From positions 29,374,501 to 29,438,500 of the forward strand of contig NC_091665.1 of NCBI RefSeq assembly GCF_042453785.1: a stretch of 64,000 nt of DNA, in the 5' to 3' direction. Positions 58,001-64,000 of the stretch are shown here, piece after piece. The notes under the pieces are model-generated. The model searched no databases. It worked only from the letters and a program-made list of their open reading frames with translations, and was not told the origin of the DNA. The position numbers and the translations under genes are program-made. The first letter of the stretch is position 1; each line of letters begins with the position of its first letter. This stretch comes from Malus domestica (taxonomy: Eukaryota > Streptophyta > Magnoliopsida > Rosales > Rosaceae).

Positions 58001-59750
58001 GAGGAAAACTTCTACTCTTCCTCATCTCAATCTTAGCCAAGAGTTGTTGACGATTCCTCCTATCATATATCTTGCAAGTATTGTATCCAAAATATAAGTA
58101 GTAGCCATGCTCAATGAGTTGTCCAAGACTTAGCAAATTTTGCTTCAAATCAGGAACTAACATGACATCCTTGATGAACATCTTTCCATTCTTCGTATGC
58201 ACGGCAATAGTACCTCTTCCCAATGTATCAACTAGTTGTCCATTTCCCATCTTCACTCGGGTTAGGTTTGTAGTGTCAACATTATGGAGAATGTTCTTGT
58301 TCGCCGTCATATGATTGCTACAGCCGCTGTCCACAAACCAAACTTTAGCTTCTTCTTGGACGGTTGTATCATGACCAACATAAAACATATTGGTCTCTTC
58401 ATCTTCTGCTTTGGTGTAATGAGCAAGCTGATTATCTTTATAGGTACAATCCTTTTACATATGCCCGAATCTGCTACACTTGTGGCATTTCACTTTTCCC
58501 TTGAACCAACATTCACTGGAATGAGCTTTGTCACAAATTTTGCACTTCGAAACATACAAACTCTTCTCAACCTTTTTCTTCTCTTCAAAATTACCCTTTC
58601 CTTCCCACGCTTTGTTTTTGCCTTTCCAATTCTTGTTGGACTTGGCTTTGCTTTGACTTGAACTAACTTGAGTTTTTGGATTCACTGTAAGTGTTTGGAA
58701 AGCATTTTCTACATCATTGTTGTCATGCCTAGATAGTCTCTGAGCAAAACCTTTGAGAGAACCAATCAATTCTTCAACACTCAAAGTTGACAAATCCTTA
58801 GTCTCCTCTATGATTGAAACTATGTTATCATACTTTCTTGGCAAGCTAATTAGATACTTTTGAACTATTCTCTCATCAGAAAAAAAATTTCACCATAGCT
58901 TTTCATTTGATTAATAATCTCAGATAATCTACTCAGGTAATCATCTAGCAATTCATCATCTTTCATTCTTATATACTCAAAATCTCTTCTCAAGGATTGG
59001 GGTTTGACAGCCCTTACCTTAGTAGAGCCTCTGTAGACTTTCTCCAGCACATCCCAAGCTGATTTAGCACTTGTCTCATTTGAGATTCTCGGAAAAATTT
59101 CATCTGAGATAGCATTTTGGATGACCCCAAGAGCTTTTGCATCTTTCTTGATGTTTTCCTTCAGCTCCCTTGTTTGAGTCTCTGTCAAAATCACAGTACT
59201 TAGAGGTACAACATAGCCATCTTCAATCAAGCTCCACAAATCATGAGATACAAAAATTGTTCTCAACTTTGTCCTCCAGAAGTCGTAGTTCACTCCACTG
59301 AAGATAGGAGTTCGAATCTCACCACTGCTACTTGAACCAGCCATGAATTTGAAAAATTTTTATTCTAGGGTTTCACTTAGAATTTTCCCCCTTTTTTGAG
59401 AATAAAAAAACGCCCCACTCTTTTGATCAGATTGGCTCTGATACCATGTTGGAATTCAGACCATCTTCAACATTAATAAAACTTGAATAAAAATGAGAAA
59501 GATGGAGATTTTAAGAGGAAGGAGCAGTTTACTACTGCAGAAAATAGGAGTCAAAAGGTAGAGAGAAAAACAGAGAGATTGAGCCAACTTTTTCAGATTT
59601 TTTTTTTTACAATAGCACAAGGCTGACATATAAAGGAAATAGTCAGGCCTTGTTTTACAACAGATCTAAGCCATACATGTGGCACTAGATCAGAGTTCCA
59701 AAGCATTTTAAATTACAAAAACAGTTTAAGTAAAGCATTAACTTTTAACA
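55012..59750 (-). mobile_element. Complete Ty1/copia LTR retrotransposon, coding region dead
   Basis: Two 304-bp LTRs (55012-55315 and 59447-59750; TGTTGG...TAACA) differ at about seven bases by eye. Flanks are GTCTG (55007-55011) and GTCCG (59751-59755), a 5-bp duplication with one mismatch. On the minus strand the primer-binding site TGGTATCAGAG directly follows the 5' LTR (initiator-Met tRNA type). A purine tract (AAGAGAGAG) directly precedes the 3' LTR. Domain order gag-protease-integrase-RT-RNase H is the copia order. The body carries several stops and frameshifts (next entry), so it would need help to move. Confidence 0.95.
55310..59344 (-). pseudogene. Broken copia gag-pol of the 55012-59750 element
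   Basis: Gag starts at 59344 (MAGSSSSGEIRTPIFSG). A frameshift near 58888 falls in an A-run, and a stop at about 58457 interrupts the CCHC zinc knuckle (CHKC...GHM-stop-KDC). Protease has VDSGCSNHM near 58340. Integrase has the HHCC motif (HKRLGH, CEGC) and DDE residues (HTD, SDRGGEY) but is split by a stop at about 57640. A stop at 56985 and another frameshift near 56640 separate integrase from RT. RT has a stop after VKSAFLN (about 56505), then YVDD (about 56260). RNase H (AEAEYVSAS) ends at 55310. Breaks are described only as observed. Confidence 0.9.
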
Positions 59751-60688
59751 GTCCGTGCTTCCATACCGACTGAATCTCACCAAAACTACGAACTTATTTC
59801 GTTAGTACGGTTCATTGAGGGGCACTGGAAGTAGAAGACTGCTTCTAATTTGCACCAAGAATGTCCATGGCTGCAGGTAAGTGTTTCTATAATCAATACA
59901 TGGCTTTATATGCCACGCTGTTTATATTGTTTAAAATGTAACCCTAGTTTCATACTGTTGGATTCTGGGATAGTATAACATGGCTAACTTGAAAAAGGTT
60001 GGCCAAGATGGCAAGTTGAAGGGATCCACTACGTTTCAAGTTGTGGCGGCAAAAATATGGAAGGCTAGGAGCATCGCGCTTAACATGCCGGACGAAAAAA
60101 CTACTACCATTTTTTCCAGTCTGATGTTCGCAAATGCGTCATGCCTCAAGCTCCACCAGGGTTTGCTGGCAATGCATTGGTCGTCTTGCCTTGTGAGGAA
60201 GGTGCAAGAAAGGGTGGAGAGATTGGATGATGAGTATCTGAGGTCAGGGATAAATTGGTTAGAGGTGAATAGTGTTAGACCAAGTCCGAGTCTGGTGGTG
60301 GTTTCCTCAAATTCAGGAGGTTGTGATCAACCTAAACTCTTATCCAAGAAGAGTTAGATTAGTTCAAACTTCTTTTCGAATGTTAGTTGTTTTCCTTAAT
60401 ATGTTTTGTAGCTTCTGTTGTAATTTTGAATTTGAAACAGCCTTGTAAATAGGGATTTCAATCCCTGATGTAATCTGAATGTGAATATAAATACATGCAG
60501 CCTCTCTTTGAAGGGGCATGCAATTAGGGTTAGAGCAAGATGAGTTCTCATGGGGAAAAGTTAAGTGCGCCACTTCGGTTCTACTAAAGCCGGGCCTTGT
60601 CATGCTTTTGCTGAGACTGGCCAGTGGCAACGGAAATGCCTGGGACTGCTTGATGATCAAATGGAGATGTTTTGCAGGTTGATGATGG
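59751..60688. other. Old sequence island between two copia elements
   Basis: A 0.9-kb island between two copia insertions. It contains the BAHD pseudogene fragment (59980-60357). 60358-60688 looks like ordinary AT-rich 3' sequence and shows no certain feature. Confidence 0.5.
59980..60357 (+). pseudogene. BAHD acyltransferase fragment, frameshifted
   Basis: The frame begins MANLKKVGQDGKLKGS then TTFQVVAAKIWKARSIAL, typical of the middle of a plant BAHD hydroxycinnamoyl-type transferase. At about 60115 the true frame shifts by one: the second phase reads SDVRKCVMPQAPPGFAGNAL, the expected continuation. Homology then returns in the first phase (LVRKVQERVERLDDEYL, SGINWLEVN). The N-terminal half with HXXXD and the C-terminal DFGWG region are missing. 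Not functional. Confidence 0.7.
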
Positions 60689-63600
60689 TGTTAAGCATAG
60701 TGAAGAACTCAAGAATATAGAAAACAAAGAGAGAAGAAATTAGAGAGAGAAAAGTTAAAGCTTGAGAGAGAAGATAGAAAGAAGATACACAGAAAATCAT
60801 TGATTATTTTTCTTCAGTGTTCAATCTTACACATATCTGCTTCTTTATCTTGTTACAACAACCTTATCCTTCTATTACAACATTATTCATTACAACTAAG
60901 CCTAACAACCTTTATAACTGCCTAGTGTAATCTATCATTCCAATTACTGACACGTGGCCTAATCCTTATCATTCATTCTTTATACTCTAACATCCCCCCT
61001 CAAGCTCATGGTGGGATGAACCAAGCATGAGATTAGAGTAGTGAGTATTGAATAAAGGAGAGCTAAGTCCCTTGGTAAGGATATCAGCGAACTGTTAAGA
61101 AGAAGATACAAATTGAACCAAAAGCTTCTTTGCGGCAACTCTCTCTCGGACAAAATGGACATCTACTTCTATATACTTAGTGCGCTAATGTTGAACCGGA
61201 TTAAAGGATAGAGCAATGGCAGACATATTATCGCAAAACAAGACTGGAGTATCTTGAAGTTTGATCTTCAGGAAGTGAAGTATTTGTTGAATCCAATCCA
61301 ACTCAGCAGCTGTAGAGGAAAGTGCCCTGTATTCGGCCTTAGTAGATGACCTGGATATGGTATGTTGTTTCTTGGATGACCAGGATATTGGATTATTACC
61401 CAGAAACATAACCAAACATGTGGTAAAACGCCTGTCATTTGGGTCCCCTGCCCAGTCAGCATCACTGAAAGACTTTAAGACCATCTCTCCTTTGGTATAA
61501 GTAATCCCAGTAGATAAGGACCCCTTAAGATATCGTAAAATATGCTTAACTGCTGTGAAATGAGACTCCATAGGAGCCTGCATAAATTGAGAAACCTGAT
61601 GAACAGAAAATGCAATATCCGGCCGTGTAAACACAAGATACTGCAGTGCCCCAACGATACTTCTATACAAAGAAGGATTATTATATGGCTGACCATCATC
61701 TTTAAGCAGCCTACTATAAGGAAGACAAGAAGTTGCAGCAGCTTTGGAGTCGAACATTTCTGTTTTCTTCAACAAGTCTTAGATGTACTTTTCTTGAGAT
61801 AAGAATAAACCAGCCTTGGTTTTAGTAATCTGAATTCCCAAGAAAAAGTGCAAATAGCCAAGATCTTTAATATCAAACTCCTTTCTCAAAGCAGAAATAA
61901 ACTGTTGTATACCATCAGTGGCACTACCAGTTATTATAATATCATCGACATACAAAAGCAATATCACCATTGAGCTGCCAACATGCTTCACAAACAGAGA
62001 ATTATCTGAATAGGTATTACTGAACCCCAAGTGTGGTAGAAACTGAGTAAATCTGTCATTCCAAGCTCGGGGAGCTTGTTTTAATCCATAGAGCGATTTG
62101 TGTAACTTGCAAACCAAGGAAGGGTACCTAGCATCTTCAAAACCAGGTGGTTGCGACATATACACCTCTTCTTGTAATATGCCATGCAGAAAAGCATTCT
62201 TGACATCTAACTGCCTTAATTCCCAATCAAACTGAGAAGCCAGTGCAAGAACCAACCTTACAGTTGTTGGTTTGACAACAGGACTGAACGTCTCTCCATA
62301 ATCAAGACCTTGTTCTTGACTAAAGCCCTTTGCTACTAAACGAGCCTTGTGCCGGGCTATTGTCCCATTAGCATTTCTTTTAATCTTGAACACCCATTTA
62401 CAACCCACCAATTTTTTCTGAGAAGGAAGATGAACCAAGGTCCAAGTCTTTTGAGAATGCAATGCCTCAATTTCCTCTTTCATAGCACCAAACCACACAG
62501 GAACCTTCAAAGCAGTTTTATAAGTTGTAGGTTCTGTTTGTGTAAAATCAACAGTAGAGTCACTGTGAAGGGGGGCAATAAGAGCTTTCTTCTTAAAGAT
62601 GCCACTTTTAGACCGAGTTTGCATGGGATGAAGATTCATAGGTGGTATACTCATAACCACTTGTAAACTGTTAGTACTAAATTCAGGGACCACTGCTGCA
62701 GGAGAATCTTGGGCAATAATGGACTGAAAGGCAGGTATAGGTGATAGTGAAAATGGAGGAACATTTATAATTGGTGAGGAAGATGGTTCAATATTAGATA
62801 CCAAAATATTCTGAAGGTTAGGGACCAAAGAAGGGGAAGTGACTGGAACATGTGATGTATGTGAAGGTTGTGATGTTGCAGTAAATAAAGCATAAGGAAA
62901 ATCTAACTCATCAAATATTACATGCCTTGAGATATAGATTTTCTTATGACTTAGCTCATAACATATGTAACCCTTATAACAAGATGCATAACCCAAGAAG
63001 ACACATTTCAAAGTCTTAGGTTGTAATTTGGTGGTGTTATACGGTTTTAAAAGAGGATAGCATGCACATCCGAATACTCTAAGGTGCTGGATATCAGGTA
63101 TGGCATAATGAAGACTTTCAAAAGGTGAATTATGATCAATAACAGAAGATGGCATTCGATTAATGAGGTAAGTAGCTGTTTGACAAGCATAAGACCAGAA
63201 CTTGGATGGTAATTTGGCATTTTGCAGAAGTGTAATGGCAGTTTCAACAATATGTTTGTGTTTTCTCTCAGCTAAGCCATTTTGTTCTGGGGTATAAGGA
63301 CAAGATTTTTGGTGAACAATACCATTTGTGGTGAGAAATGATTGAAATGTGTGTCCTATGTACTCTCCACCCCCATCACTCTGTAATATTTTAATCTTTG
63401 CAGAAAATTAAGTATACACAAACTGATGAAATGTAGCAAAGACAGAATGAAGATCTGATTTATTGAGTAAGGGAAACATCCAGCAACATCTGGTACATTC
63501 ATCAACAAAAATGGCATAATACCTAAACCCATCAATGGATATACATGGTGCAGGTCCCCACAAATCACTATGGATGACTTCAAAAGGAATTACAGATCTA

Positions 63601-64000
63601 GTTGACACAGATTGAAAGGGAAGTTTAGCAAACTTTCCTTCCATACAACTTTGACAAACCATAGGAGATGTATCCTTTACAACTGACACTTTGGACTTAT
63701 GAAGCATAAGAGAAACAATTAGGTTTGAGGGATGACCTAATCGGTTATGCCATAAGGTAGAAGTGACAAGTTTCCCAAGACAGGTAATGGCTTGATTTGC
63801 TAAGAACACTGGAGCAGAAGGAAGTGCAGCTAAAGAAGGAATGAGATAAAGTCCATTATTGCAGAGCCCCTTAAACAAGATTTTCCCGTTGGCCTTGTCC
63901 TGAATCCAAAAACAGTGAGCATAAAAAATTAGCCAGCAATTGTTGTCCAAACAAATCTTATGAACTGACAACAAATTATGAGACAGTTTAGGCACATAAA
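60689..64000 (-). mobile_element. Second Ty1/copia element, cut by the window end
   Basis: The 3' LTR (element orientation) is 60689-60992, TGTTAAGC...TAACA (304 bp). A purine tract (GGGGGGA, seen as TCCCCCC at 60993-60999) lies next to it. The coding region follows on the minus strand and runs off the window. The 5' LTR is not in view, so age and target duplication cannot be judged. The candidate left duplication is GATGG (60684-60688). Its LTR is unrelated to that of 55012-59750. Confidence 0.88.
61000..63995 (-). pseudogene. Copia integrase-RT-RNase H region with stops
   Basis: From the window end the minus strand reads integrase HHCC (HNRLGHPS, CQSCMEGK), the DDE core (HSDLWGP, SDGGGEY, PYTPEQNGLAERKH), a proline/serine linker, and RT (KARLVAKGFSQEQG, QLDVKNAFLHG, YVDDIIITG at about 61930). 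RNase H follows (SDADWAGDP, STKAEYRAL). In-frame stops occur at about 63408, 61779 and 61185, and the tail near 61000-61180 (FADILTKGL) has another. It is therefore a dead coding region, though long frames survive (458 aa at 61779-63155). Confidence 0.85.

Overview
The window is nuclear DNA of a flowering plant. Genes have GT/GC-AG introns, there is a nuclear-type tRNA with a T-run terminator, and the spacers are full of LTR retrotransposons, MITEs and SINEs. Gene content and repeat style suggest Rosaceae (apple/pear group); that placement is inference.

Layout. 1-4440: AT-rich spacer with two MITEs and SINE copies. 4441-7011 (+): FATA acyl-ACP thioesterase. 7542-7950: a MITE and a SINE. 7984-11454: a 3.5 kb solo-LTR-like element. 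12534-13451 (+): a secreted glycine-rich, highly charged repeat protein. 15863-17298 (-): SLX8/RNF4-like RING protein. 19895-21688 (-): CDC45. 23008-26213 (-): RIN4 immune regulator. 26.4-32.7 kb: spacer with several MITEs. 32791-35299 (+): BAP31-like ER protein, converging on a PPR gene at 35484-37325 (-). 37783-38396: fragment of the same LTR family. 39217-42563 (+): cytosolic-type methionyl-tRNA synthetase without its usual C-terminal domain. 42944-43016 (-): tRNA-Lys(UUU). 43137-43500: 5' remnant of a PIG-S gene. 44409-47908 (-): SAM-domain protein. 48920-52282: non-autonomous hAT-like transposon with a perfect 8-bp target duplication; it carries three exons of a trehalose-6-phosphate phosphatase gene and was itself hit by a solo LTR. 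53040-54329: MULE-like inverted-repeat element. 55012-59750: complete but coding-dead Ty1/copia element. 59980-60357: BAHD acyltransferase pseudogene. 60689-64000: a second copia element cut by the window edge.

The genes are not a pathway; they are housekeeping and immunity genes held together by ancestry. From memory of Arabidopsis gene numbers, two collinear series are interleaved here in the same (reversed) order: FATA, CDC45, RIN4, PPR (At3g25110 to At3g25060) and RING, BAP31, PIG-S, SAM (At3g07200 to At3g07170). That pattern is expected if Arabidopsis split one ancestral block by duplication and complementary gene loss.

The least ordinary signals are the gene-capturing hAT element and an array of small two-part stem-loop modules, with paired arm changes, found in two diverged solo LTRs and a third fragment.
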